Below, piece by piece: positions 7,319-14,960 of a stretch of 23,343 bases of DNA. The translations under genes and the position numbers were made by a program. The stretch is from Bacteroidales bacterium. GTDB taxonomy: Bacteria; Bacteroidota; Bacteroidia; Bacteroidales; Bacteroidaceae. Under the pieces are notes generated by a model. That model saw only the letters and a list, made by a program, of their open reading frames with translations, was not told the origin of the DNA and ran no database searches. The first letter of the stretch is position 1. Every line of letters starts with the position of its first letter. Location: the NCBI GenBank assembly GCA_004555425.1, contig SFID01000056.1, forward strand, positions 1 through 23,343. Direction: 5' to 3'.

Positions 7319-7465
7319 AGGTTTCCCACACGAAACGTCTTGTCGCTACGCAGAAAAAGCCACGTTGTAACGATTTTTTTATATTTCAGCCCAGATTTTG
7401 CCAAGTGCTGTCGCCAAACTCATACAAAAATATCATAAGCCCACGCTAGATTTCATCCTTTTTCC

Positions 7466-7473
7466 TACCTTTG
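7466..7473 (+). promoter_or_regulatory. -7 element for cytidine deaminase
   Basis: TACCTTTG matches TAnnTTTG, 21 bp before the ATG. No clear TTTG lies at the -33 position. The leader would be about 15 nt. Confidence 0.5.
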
Positions 7474-7494
7474 TGCCTATAACCTGCATACACC

Positions 7495-7974
7495 ATGAAA
7501 ACACAGACCCAAGAACTCCGCTATTATATAGCCACGCCCGAGGAACTGACACCCGCTGATGCAGCCCTCGTTGAAGCAGCCAAAGCGGCTACGTACAGCA
7601 GCTATTCGCCCTATTCGCATTTCAGCGTTGGGGCAGCCGTCCGTTTGGAGAACGGCGAAATCGTGCAAGGAAGCAACCAAGAGAACGCCGCCTATTCGCC
7701 CACGATTTGCGCCGAGCGCTGTGCGATGTTCTATGCCAATGCCCACCATCCCGACATAGTCCCCACGGCCATTGCTATCGCCGCCCGCGGCACAGATGGA
7801 GCATTTACACCACAGCCCGTCAGTCCCTGCGGTGTCTGCCGCCAGGTGCTGGTCGAAACGCAGCAACGCTACGGCCGTCCCTTGCGCGTCCTGCTCTACG
7901 GCAGCCACGACATCTACCTCTTCGACAGCATCAGCGACCTGCTTCCCTTCCAGTTTGACGAAGGCAGCCTCTGA
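7495..7974 (+). CDS. cdd: Cytidine deaminase
   Basis: This 159-aa zinc enzyme deaminates cytidine and deoxycytidine to the uridines in pyrimidine salvage. The zinc site is visible: CAER with C72 and catalytic E74, and PCGVCRQ with C112 and C115. The substrate segment FSVGAAVRLENGEIVQGSNQENAAY is typical. It is slightly longer than the ~130-aa tetrameric enzymes because of a 20-residue N-terminal extension. It appears monocistronic, with its own -7 box upstream and a GC-rich hairpin (GCGGCCC 7985-7991 with GGGCCGC 8007-8013) just after the stop. Confidence 0.93.
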   Translation: MKTQTQELRYYIATPEELTPADAALVEAAKAATYSSYSPYSHFSVGAAVRLENGEIVQGSNQENAAYSPTICAERCAMFYANAHHPDIVPTAIAIAARGTDGAFTPQPVSPCGVCRQVLVETQQRYGRPLRVLLYGSHDIYLFDSISDLLPFQFDEGSL

Positions 7975-7984
7975 TACCCAGAGA

Positions 7985-8013
7985 GCGGCCCTCGGCTTGC
8001 TGGTTTGGGCCGC
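7985..8013 (+). terminator. GC-rich hairpin after cdd
   Basis: GCGGCCC (7985-7991) pairs with GGGCCGC (8007-8013) around a 15-nt loop. A C-run rather than a T-run follows, so it is an imperfect terminator candidate. Confidence 0.35.
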
Positions 8014-8111
8014 CCCCCCGTGTTCATATAGATGCTATCAACCAGGGCATAAAACGAAGGTAAAGTTTCAAGCTCACAAGGCCGCATTCACACCTATCAC
8101 ACCATAAATTT

Positions 8112-8222
8112 GGTTCTATCACTGAGGTCACCAAGCGCGCTATGCTCCCCCACGAAAATCGAAGGCCTTCGGCACTATAACGGGACGTAAATCCGACACA
8201 CTGCCAGCTAGTTGATAGAACC
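8112..8222. repeat. Short inverted-repeat element, copy F
   Basis: The ends are perfect 10-bp inverted repeats: GGTTCTATCA at 8112-8121 and TGATAGAACC at 8213-8222. These are variants of the ends of copies A-E (GGTTCTATAA). The interior (GTCACCAAGCGCGCTATGCTCCC) keeps the stretch resembling CACGTAGCCCGCTACGCTCC. It is about 111 bp, shorter than the others, and probably an internally deleted relative. Confidence 0.55.
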
Positions 8223-8283
8223 TTCCCACTATTGTTAAAACCAAGTTTTTTCGTCCTAAAAACTTTAATATATTTTATAATTT

Positions 8284-8398
8284 CGAGCCCGAAATTTTTT
8301 CGGGAAAGCCGATGCGCGCACCAACCTAGCCCGAAAAAAATCCGCTCGAGCCCGAAAAAATTTTTATCTCCGAGGTAAAATTTTCTATCTCCGAGGTA
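8284..8398. repeat. AT-rich palindromic motifs (CCCGAAA and TATCTCCGAGGTA)
   Basis: CCCGAAATTTTTTCGGG at 8288-8304 is a perfect palindromic hairpin, and CCCGAAA recurs twice more downstream. TATCTCCGAGGTA occurs twice, 21 bp apart (8365-8377 and 8386-8398), and is itself near-palindromic. No gene is present. These could be regulator sites or small REP-like repeats. Confidence 0.5.
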
Positions 8399-8416
8399 GA
8401 AATCATTGATTTTTAG

Positions 8417-8463
8417 CCAAAAAAGAGGAGAGAGTCCAGTGTTTACGGGCTCTTTCCTCTTCG
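8417..8463 (-). ncRNA. Possible ~47-nt hairpin RNA from repeat copy 2
   Basis: The arms 8423-8437 and 8447-8461 form a 15-position stem around the loop AGTGTTTAC. Read on the plus strand it has two G-T pairs. Read on the promoter-predicted minus strand these become A-C mismatches, so this copy folds less well than copy 1 in that direction. A short U-tract follows on the minus strand. Confidence 0.35.
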
Positions 8464-8468
8464 CTATA

Positions 8469-8500
8469 CAAATATACTACATTTTCCGCCGAAATCCAAA
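8469..8500 (-). promoter_or_regulatory. Leftward promoter inside repeat copy 2
   Basis: On the minus strand, TTTG (complement of 8497-8500), 20 nt, then TATATTTG (complement of 8469-8476). Spacing and both boxes are preserved relative to copy 1 although intervening bases differ. That suggests selection on promoter function, or recent common ancestry. Confidence 0.65.
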
Positions 8501-8687
8501 TTGCATTAACATTTCGCAACACCGCCTCAAATGTTAAAAAGACGCGATTTGCACAAACGAGGGACTGGCAGGTGTTATATTACGAGGGCCGAGGTCGGCC
8601 GCTTTGCGTCCTGGTTTCAACGGAAGCTTTTGGCTGCTTGCTTGATGGTCTAGGAAACGGATTCTGCGGTACATTTCTTGGCAGGTA

Positions 8688-8834
8688 GGCTCTATAAATT
8701 AGTTTCAAAGGTTGGTTGGTGTTTCTATTTGGCTTGGATGTCTTTCCGCCTCTCGCACCGTATCTTTTTGTTTTTCATTCAGTCACGTAGCCCGCTACGC
8801 TCCTTCATGTAAAAAGCTAATTTATAGAACCTAC
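8688..8834 (-). repeat. Palindromic inverted-repeat element, copy D
   Basis: GGCTCTATAAATTAGT at 8688-8703 and AGCTAATTTATAGAACC at 8816-8832 are the terminal inverted repeats. The interior GCACCGTATCTTTTTGTTTTTCATTCAGTCACGTAGCCCGCTACGCTCC matches the reverse complement of copies A and C, so D is in the opposite orientation. It is shorter (147 bp) because the second inner arm is missing. Confidence 0.75.
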
Positions 8835-9000
8835 CAGCAATGACAAACGTCGAAATCCGTTATATCCGTAAAATCCGTGTTCAAAAGAATCAGAACATTC
8901 CGCATTCATTGCGTTTCCGCTGAGAACGAGCCCCACACTTACACCTTGCGAGAAACGTGCGATACCTACACGTTCCCCCGTAGCACGAAACGTACGGACA

Positions 9001-9185
9001 CAAAAAAGGCCGTACCGATGATGTGATGATACTCCGAGTAAAATAAGATTTGAGCGCCCTTCCTGCCTTTGTAATCCGACCCTACGCAGCTAGCTACGCA
9101 TATCGGCACGCCATCAGCGGGATAAGCATTCTCGGTGTAAGTTGTAATTGATGAGAATCCCAATCTAACCGGTACGGCTTTGTGA
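9001..9185 (-). ncRNA. Structured ncRNA, possible 6S-like RNA
   Basis: A consensus promoter (9189-9220, minus) starts a transcript near 9183. Ten bases in, GCCGTACCG (complement of 9170-9178) can pair perfectly with CGGTACGGC (complement of 9009-9017), which is followed at once by a run of six T. So the first and last bases of a ~180-nt transcript close on each other and end in a terminator-like U-tract. Inside, CACCGAG pairs with CTCGGAG, and TGCGTAGCTAGCTGCGTA forms a hairpin flanked by CCGA/TCGG. Length, closing stem and large internal loops resemble 6S RNA. The identity is inference, and another ncRNA is possible. Confidence 0.55.
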
Positions 9186-9188
9186 TTG

Positions 9189-9220
9189 CAAATGTACAAT
9201 CAAGAAGGTGAACGGCCAAA
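9189..9220 (-). promoter_or_regulatory. Promoter of the structured ncRNA
   Basis: On the minus strand TTTG (complement of 9217-9220), exactly 20 nt, then TACATTTG (complement of 9189-9196): a full match to the Bacteroidetes consensus. Confidence 0.7.
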
Positions 9221-9297
9221 CATTTGCCTGTCTTTTTTTAGCTCGTCCGCGTTTTTTCTGAAATATCAAGGCCGAAAGAAATGTGAACGAATATTTA

Positions 9298-9329
9298 TTT
9301 GGCAGGGTCTTCCGCTTTTATTATATTTG
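9298..9329 (+). promoter_or_regulatory. Promoter of the RelA/SpoT gene
   Basis: TTTG at 9298-9301, 20 nt, then TATATTTG at 9322-9329: a full consensus match. The start near 9335 gives a leader of about 300 nt that contains repeat element E. Together with the divergent ncRNA promoter at 9189-9220 it forms a back-to-back pair about 80 bp apart. Confidence 0.7.
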
Positions 9330-9387
9330 CAGGCGTATGGACCCTGCGAAAAAGGAGTACCTATTTTCAGGCAGGTCCTATAAGATA

Positions 9388-9562
9388 GGTCCTATAAATT
9401 AGTTTCAATGGAAGGTAGGGTTTCTATTCTGCTTGGACACGTCCCTAGCACCGTATCTTTTGTTTCATTCAGTCACGCAGCCTGCTACGCTCCTTCACGG
9501 AGAACAAAACCTACGCTACGATAGCCGCGAATACATAGCAAGCTAATTTACAGCACCAACCT
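9388..9562 (-). repeat. Palindromic inverted-repeat element, copy E (rsh leader)
   Basis: The left end GGTCCTATAAATTAGT is at 9388-9403, and the right end AGCTAATTTACAGCACC is slightly decayed. The interior matches the reverse complement of copy A (TTTCAATGGAAGGTAGGGTTTCTATTCTGCTTGGA, then GCACCGTATC, GCTACGCTCC, and CTACGATAGCCGC). A partial extra end, AGGTCCTATAAGAT, precedes it at 9373-9386. The whole element lies in the rsh leader, as A lies in the hpt leader but in opposite orientation. Confidence 0.75.
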
Positions 9563-9632
9563 CAAACGACAGAAAAGGAAACTCCTTATTATTAAGGAAG
9601 TCCCCAAGCATTACTAACTAAACTAAGCTGTT

Positions 9633-11831
9633 ATGGAGAATCTGACCTTTACCCCCGATGAACGCCGCGAATTGATGAACGGACTCCTCCACCTTTGGCG
9701 CAACCCAGCGGTGCGCCCTTCGCGCGAGACAGCACGCCACATTGCCCATCGCCTCAACGAATTGTGCCTGCAAGCACCGCGCGATGCCTTCGACCTCAAC
9801 CGCATTGTGTTGGCCATCAAGAGCATCGAATTGGCCGTGGACAGCATTGGCCTGCGCGGTCCTGTGCTAACAGCTTACCTGGTGTCGCAAGCCTATCAGG
9901 GCGATGACTGGCGCACGGTGGCCGCTGAATTCGGCCCCGAAGTATTGGGCGCTGTCGAGGCTCTGCGCCGCGTGCAGTCGCTTGAAGCCAAGGTGGAAGC
10001 GATGCGCACGGACAATTTTCGCAACCTGCTCGTCAGTCAGGCGGGCGATATGCGCGTGGTGCTACTGCTCATTGCGGGATGCGTCGTGCAGATGCGCCAA
10101 ATCAAGGACAGCGAAAACGAGGCCGCACGCCGCGATGTATCGACCGAGGCCGCTTATATATATGCTCCGCTGGCGCACAAACTGGGACTCTACAAACTGA
10201 AAAGCGAATTGGAGGACCTCTCGCTGAAATACCTGGAGCACGATGCCTACTACCTTATCAAGGATAGCCTCAACGCCACCAAGAAAAGCCGCGATGCCTA
10301 CATCACCCGCTTCATTGAACCCATTCGCCAAATGCTCGATGCCGAGGGCCTGCACTATCACATCAAGGGGCGCACGAAGAGCATCCACTCCATCTGGCAG
10401 AAAATGAAGAAGCAGGGTTGCGGCTTCAACGGCGTGTACGACCTCTTCGCCATCCGCATCATCCTCGACGCGCCCCTGCAACAGGAGAAGGCACAGTGCT
10501 GGAAAGTATTCTCCATCATCACTGCCAAATACGAGAGCAACCTGCGACGGCTGCGCGACTGGCTGACCGTGCCCAAGAGCAATGGTTACGAAAGCCTCCA
10601 CATCACCGTCCTTGGTCCCGAGGAGAAATGGGTGGAGGTGCAGATTCGCACCGAGCGTATGGACGAAATCGCCGAGAATGGCCTTGCCGCACACTGGCGC
10701 TACAAGGGCGTTAAGGCAGGCGGTGGCGGTGTGGACAACTGGTTGGCCAACATCCGTTCAGCCCTAGAAACGGGCAACGAATCCTTGCTCTCCGAGAGCC
10801 TCTCCACCGACACGAAGAAGCAGGAAATCTATGTGTTTACCCCAAAGGGCGACCTCTACCGCCTGCCGCCGCAATCCACCGTCCTCGACTTTGCCTACCT
10901 CATCCATTCGGCCGTGGGCAACCACTGTGTGGGCGCACGTATCAACGGCCGCAACGTTTCGATGCGCCAAACATTGACCAGCGGCGATACCGTGGAGATT
11001 CAGACCAGTGCCACGCAAAGGCCCAAGAACGAATGGCTGAACATTGTCGTCTCGGGACACGCCAAATCGAAGATACGTGCTGCCGTGCGCGACCTCCAAG
11101 CCAGCGAAGGCGCGATGGCCCGCGAACTCCTTGCCCGCAAACTCAAGAACCGCAAGATGGAGTGGGAAGAGAGCCTCATCAACCAGCTGATTAAGAAGAT
11201 GGGCTTCAAGGAAAGCAACGAGTTCTACAAGGCACTGGCCGACGAGAAACTGGACATCAACGTCCTGCTGGAAACCTACGCCGAACTGGGTCGCCGCGAA
11301 GCTGGAACAGCCGAACGCGCCGCCACACGCTCGGCCGAGGAGTTCAATTTCGACACCGAAGCCAGCAAGGTGGCCAACGGCAGCGACGACGTCCTGGTGA
11401 TTGACCGCAACCTGAAAGGCCTGGACTTTCAGATGGCCCGCTGTTGCAGTCCTGTATATGGCGACGACGTGTTCGGTTTCGTCACCGTGTCGGGCGGCAT
11501 CAAGATTCACCGCACGAATTGCCCCAATGCCGCGGCCCTGCGCGAGCGTTTCGGCTATCGCATCGTGCCCGCCCGATGGGCTGGCAAGGGCAGCGGGAAA
11601 TACAGCATCACCCTTCACGTTGTGGGCCACGACGACCTAGGCATCGTCAACAACATTACCTCCATCATCTCCAAGGAGGAGAGAATTATGCTCCGCAGTA
11701 TCAACATCGACTCGAACGATGGTTTGTTCTCGGGTATGCTCACGGTGATGGTGGACGACACACAGGTGCTCACAGCCCTTATCAAGAAAATCCGCACAGT
11801 CAAAGGCGTGAAGGCTGTTTCGCGCGCCTGA
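9633..11831 (+). CDS. RelA/SpoT-homologue (p)ppGpp synthetase, hydrolase domain degenerate
   Basis: This 732-aa protein has long-RSH architecture. It has an N-terminal HD-like domain (about 25-180), synthetase (about 235-360: GRTKSIHSIWQKM, YDLFAIRI, VPKSNGYESLHITV, VEVQIRT), TGS (from about 398: YVFTPKGDLYRLP), a zinc-finger/conserved-cysteine region (FQMARCCSPV), and C-terminal ACT (about 660-732). The HD motifs are lost: the usual HD..ED is LVSQAYQGDD, and LADRLHNMR is replaced by LIAGCVVQMR. It should therefore make but not hydrolyse (p)ppGpp. The synthetase has RLRDW where bifunctional enzymes carry RxKD. It heads a probable operon with DUF5103, hprA-like and TRIC genes. Confidence 0.92.
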   Translation: MENLTFTPDERRELMNGLLHLWRNPAVRPSRETARHIAHRLNELCLQAPRDAFDLNRIVLAIKSIELAVDSIGLRGPVLTAYLVSQAYQGDDWRTVAAEFGPEVLGAVEALRRVQSLEAKVEAMRTDNFRNLLVSQAGDMRVVLLLIAGCVVQMRQIKDSENEAARRDVSTEAAYIYAPLAHKLGLYKLKSELEDLSLKYLEHDAYYLIKDSLNATKKSRDAYITRFIEPIRQMLDAEGLHYHIKGRTKSIHSIWQKMKKQGCGFNGVYDLFAIRIILDAPLQQEKAQCWKVFSIITAKYESNLRRLRDWLTVPKSNGYESLHITVLGPEEKWVEVQIRTERMDEIAENGLAAHWRYKGVKAGGGGVDNWLANIRSALETGNESLLSESLSTDTKKQEIYVFTPKGDLYRLPPQSTVLDFAYLIHSAVGNHCVGARINGRNVSMRQTLTSGDTVEIQTSATQRPKNEWLNIVVSGHAKSKIRAAVRDLQASEGAMARELLARKLKNRKMEWEESLINQLIKKMGFKESNEFYKALADEKLDINVLLETYAELGRREAGTAERAATRSAEEFNFDTEASKVANGSDDVLVIDRNLKGLDFQMARCCSPVYGDDVFGFVTVSGGIKIHRTNCPNAAALRERFGYRIVPARWAGKGSGKYSITLHVVGHDDLGIVNNITSIISKEERIMLRSINIDSNDGLFSGMLTVMVDDTQVLTALIKKIRTVKGVKAVSRA

Positions 11832-11892
11832 TGCGCGGGTTGCCTTGAACGCCGAAACCTTGCGCCTCGCCCCCTTGCTAATCCCTTCCCCT

Positions 11893-13179
11893 ATGAAACT
11901 GCTCTACCGAATCCTCCTTATTATATATGGTATATGCCAAGCGCCGATGGCTTTCGCACAAGCCTGGCAGATACACGACAAGGACCTACATACCTTCCGT
12001 ATGCAGGTGGACGACTATGCCACAGCCTTTCCCGTGCTTCGTCTGAATCGTTCGGAGCGTCTGTATATTTCCTTTGACGATCTGCGCCACGATTATCGAC
12101 GTTTCACCTATCGCATTGAGCACGTTTCGGCCGATTTCCAAAGCGACGAGGGCCTCTTTGATACGGAATACGTGGTGGCCAGCGATACAGATTTGCCCAT
12201 TGAAGGCTATGCGCAGAGTATGAATACGAGTGTGCTCTACAACCACTACTCCTTCTTCCTGCCAAGTACCGATATGCGACCACTTATTTCGGGCAACTAT
12301 CGCCTCGTCATCTCCGTGGAGGACGATGAAACAGACGAGCTGCGCCCCGCTATCACCGCTTATTTTGCAGTGAACGAAGAGACAGCGCCCGTCAGCCTCC
12401 TCGTGAACACCGATACCGACATTGACCGCGATGCTTCGCACCAACAAGTGGCCGTATCGGTGGATTGCAGTGGGCTGGGTGTGCGCGATGCCGCGCAGGA
12501 TGTGCATATCGTGGTGCGGCAGAACGGTCGCTACGACAATCAAGTTGTCCGCCCGCGCCCAACCTACCAGATGGGCACCACGTTGCGCTGGGAGCATTGC
12601 CGTGAACTCATCTTCCCTGCTGGCAACGAGTATCGCAAATTCGAGCAGACAAGCACCCGTTACCCCGGTCTGCACGTGGACCGCGTGAACTACGTCGAGC
12701 CCTTCTACTACGCCCCATTGCAGCGCGACCTGCCGCGCCGCAACTACCTCTATGACGAGGACCAGAACGGCCGCTTCGTCATTACGACCGAGCAGAGCGG
12801 CGAGCCCGACACGGGGGCCGACTATCAGTACATCCTCTTCAACCTTGAAATGCCCTACCTGCCCAACCACGACCTCTATGTCGATGGTATCTGGACGGGA
12901 CACCAACTGAGCCAGCCGTATCGTATGGAGTACAACCACGAAGAAGGCATCTATATGCTCCCCGTCCTGCTCAAAGAGGGGTATTACTCCTATCAATATC
13001 TGGCTATGCCCAAGGCGGAAGCCACAGCCAAGGGAGCCGCGCAGACCGCACCCGTTGAAGGCGACTTTTATCAAACAGAAAATATCTACGATGTCTTTGT
13101 CTATGCGCGCAGACCTGGCGAACGCTACGACAGGTTGGTGGGCTGGCGACAGACTTCGTATTCTATTCGCAATAAGTAA
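11893..13179 (+). CDS. DUF5103 secreted protein
   Basis: This 428-aa protein has a signal peptide (hydrophobic LLYRILLIIYGICQAPMAFA, cleavage near AFA-QA). The mature part is beta-rich, with family features such as LRLNRSERLYISFDDL, YRIEHVSADFQ, RRNYLYDEDQNGRFVI and a C-terminal YDVFVYARRPGERYDRLVGW. It resembles DUF5103, a Bacteroidetes-restricted periplasmic or surface family of unknown function. An in-frame TTG at 11845 would extend it by 16 residues ahead of the signal peptide, so the ATG at 11893 is preferred. It lies 61 bp after rsh and 9 bp before the dehydrogenase gene. Confidence 0.82.
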   Translation: MKLLYRILLIIYGICQAPMAFAQAWQIHDKDLHTFRMQVDDYATAFPVLRLNRSERLYISFDDLRHDYRRFTYRIEHVSADFQSDEGLFDTEYVVASDTDLPIEGYAQSMNTSVLYNHYSFFLPSTDMRPLISGNYRLVISVEDDETDELRPAITAYFAVNEETAPVSLLVNTDTDIDRDASHQQVAVSVDCSGLGVRDAAQDVHIVVRQNGRYDNQVVRPRPTYQMGTTLRWEHCRELIFPAGNEYRKFEQTSTRYPGLHVDRVNYVEPFYYAPLQRDLPRRNYLYDEDQNGRFVITTEQSGEPDTGADYQYILFNLEMPYLPNHDLYVDGIWTGHQLSQPYRMEYNHEEGIYMLPVLLKEGYYSYQYLAMPKAEATAKGAAQTAPVEGDFYQTENIYDVFVYARRPGERYDRLVGWRQTSYSIRNK

Positions 13180-13188
13180 GAAACCGAA

Positions 13189-14148
13189 ATGGAGAAAATC
13201 GTTTATCTGGACTGCTATACCGTCAACCCCGGCGACTTGGACTGGGGCGAACTGGCCGAACTCGGCAACCTGGTGTGCTATGAGCGCACGGAGGCGGCCG
13301 ATGTCGTTGCGCGCATTGACGATGCACGCATCGTGATTACCAACAAGGTGCGGCTGGGTGAGGAAACCTTTGCCGCGTGTCCGCAACTCAAACTTATCTG
13401 CGTGGCGGCTACGGGCTACGATGTCGTAGATGTGAAGGCGGCGCGCTGCCACGGCATCACCGTGTGCAACTGTGCGGGTTACAGCACCAAGGCCGTGGGA
13501 CAAACGGTCGTGGCGCACCTGCTGGAAGTTTGCAACCAAGTGGGCAGTTACACGCAAGGCATCTGCCACGAAGGCGAATGGACAGGCAGCAAGGATTTCT
13601 GCTACTGGAAGCATCCTATCATCGAACTGGACGGTCTGAAAGTAGCCATCGTGGGTTTCGGCAATATCGGACAGGCCGTGGCCGAACGCCTGCGCCCCTT
13701 CGGTGTGCGCCTCTTCGCCGTCACCTCCAAGCCACAGGAGGCACTGCCCGCCGATGTGCAGCGTCTCAGCCTTGAAGAAGCCTTTGCCACCTGCGATGCC
13801 GTGAGCCTCAACTGCCCCCTTGACGATCGTAACCGAGGATTTGTCAACGACGAACTCCTGCATCGCTGCAACCCCAACCTAATCCTGATCAACACAGCCC
13901 GCGGCGGACTCATCGACGAAGCAGCCGTGGCCCACGCGCTGACCGACAACCGACTGCGGGCCTACTGTTGCGACGTGCTCAGCCACGAGCCCGCACTTGC
14001 CGACAACCCGCTGTTGACGGCTCCCCGCGTCTATATCACGCCCCACATTGCCTGGGCCGCCCCTGGTGCTCGCCGCCGCATCATCGAAATCCTCACGCAA
14101 AACATCCGCGGCTATCTCGCCGGCACTCCTTGCGGGGTAGTGAACTAA
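13189..14148 (+). CDS. D-2-hydroxyacid dehydrogenase, glycerate dehydrogenase type
   Basis: This 319-aa NAD(P)-dependent oxidoreductase of the D-2-hydroxyacid family has the nucleotide motif GFGNIG at 156-161. The catalytic triad is visible: R238 in NTARGGLID, E267 in LSHEP, and H286 in TPHIAWA. The TPHIAWA...RRRIIEI ending resembles HprA-type glycerate/hydroxypyruvate reductases, so glycerate or glyoxylate metabolism is likely but the exact substrate is unproven. It follows DUF5103 by 9 bp. It is distinct from the SerA-type paralogue at 17485-18405. Confidence 0.88.
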   Translation: MEKIVYLDCYTVNPGDLDWGELAELGNLVCYERTEAADVVARIDDARIVITNKVRLGEETFAACPQLKLICVAATGYDVVDVKAARCHGITVCNCAGYSTKAVGQTVVAHLLEVCNQVGSYTQGICHEGEWTGSKDFCYWKHPIIELDGLKVAIVGFGNIGQAVAERLRPFGVRLFAVTSKPQEALPADVQRLSLEEAFATCDAVSLNCPLDDRNRGFVNDELLHRCNPNLILINTARGGLIDEAAVAHALTDNRLRAYCCDVLSHEPALADNPLLTAPRVYITPHIAWAAPGARRRIIEILTQNIRGYLAGTPCGVVN

Positions 14149-14199
14149 TCCCCCCAGCCGTTGACGTTTGTTTCCCTTCGTTTTCTAATTCATATTCCC

Positions 14200-14835
14200 A
14201 TGTTCGACATAACCCTGGTTCAAGTTTTTGACTTTGTCGGCACATTGGCCTTCGCCATCTCGGGCATCCGTTTGGCATCGGCCAAGAAGTTCGACCTCTT
14301 CGGCGCCTACGTCGTCGGTGTGACCACAGCCATTGGCGGTGGTACGATGCGCGACATGATGCTCGGTGTTTCTCCCTTCTGGATGACCAATATGTTCTAC
14401 CTCATCTGCTCCGCCATCGCCCTCCTATGGGTTATCGTCTTCCGCAAACTCCTAGTGCGACAAGACAACACTTGGTTTCTCTTCGACACCATCGGCCTTG
14501 CGCTCTTTACAGTTACGGGCATTGAGAAAACCATCACGACTATCGGTCCCTCGGGCGAGCACTTCCCCTTCTGGACAGCCATCATCATGGGCACCATCAC
14601 GGGAGCAGGCGGCGGTGTGCTCCGCGATGTGTTCATCAACGAGGTGCCGCTCATCTTCCGTAAGGAAATCTACGCCCTGGCCTGCGTCATCGGTGGCATC
14701 GCCTACTACATCTGCCACCACCTGGGCCTCGACAGCACACTTAGCGCCATCATTTGCGGCATCACCGTCGTGCTGATGCGTCTGCTGGCCGTCAAGTACA
14801 AACTCCACCTGCCCATCATCAAAGGCGAAGAGTAG
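14200..14835 (+). CDS. TRIC/UPF0126 family membrane protein
   Basis: This 211-aa inner-membrane protein has about seven hydrophobic helices. The family's internal duplication is clear: AIGGGTMRDMMLGVSPFW in the first half and GAGGGVLRDVFINEVPLIF in the second. Prokaryotic members form trimeric cation (K+) channels, and some annotations suggest glycine transport. A TTG at 14161 in frame would add 13 residues, but the ATG at 14200 begins the first helix. It is the last gene of the rsh-led run, 51 bp after the dehydrogenase. Confidence 0.9.
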   Translation: MFDITLVQVFDFVGTLAFAISGIRLASAKKFDLFGAYVVGVTTAIGGGTMRDMMLGVSPFWMTNMFYLICSAIALLWVIVFRKLLVRQDNTWFLFDTIGLALFTVTGIEKTITTIGPSGEHFPFWTAIIMGTITGAGGGVLRDVFINEVPLIFRKEIYALACVIGGIAYYICHHLGLDSTLSAIICGITVVLMRLLAVKYKLHLPIIKGEE

Positions 14836-14871
14836 CGTAAGGGCAAGGGAAACGGCTTTTTCCGCGTGAAC

Positions 14872-14903
14872 CTTGGTTGTATCAGCATTTTTGCCTACTT
14901 TTG
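14872..14903 (+). promoter_or_regulatory. Promoter of the Crp/Fnr gene
   Basis: TACTTTTG at 14896-14903 is a perfect -7 box. CTTG at 14872-14875 lies 20 nt upstream as a one-mismatch -33 box. The start is near 14909, about 50 nt before the ATG. Confidence 0.6.
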
Positions 14904-14960
14904 CTGCTGCTACATATACTTTTTCTACTAACAAACTAGTCTTTTCTATACTGCTGCATC

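Larger units (their letters stand above)
8416..8587. repeat. 173-bp interspersed repeat, copy 2
   Basis: This is the second copy of the repeat at 12-184, in the same orientation. It carries hairpin 8423-8461, promoter 8469-8500 pointing left, inverted repeat TTAACATTT ... AAATGTTAA at about 8504-8534, and end TATATTACGAGG. Like copy 1, it is followed on the right by an inverted-repeat element (here D, there A). Confidence 0.8.

Noticed and set aside
8846..8890. Motif CCGTTATATCCGTAAAATCCG as an ordered regulatory repeat
   Set aside because: Only a short low-complexity similarity (ATCCGTNAAATCCG). Too little to call a site.
8966..9199. 77-codon minus-strand frame
   Set aside because: Its start codon lies upstream of the predicted transcription start, and the frame runs through the paired arms of the proposed ncRNA. 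Structured RNA explains the region better.
11986..13863. 625-codon minus-strand open frame
   Set aside because: It lies antisense across DUF5103 and the dehydrogenase gene, which both have clear domains. Composition-driven shadow with no recognisable domain.
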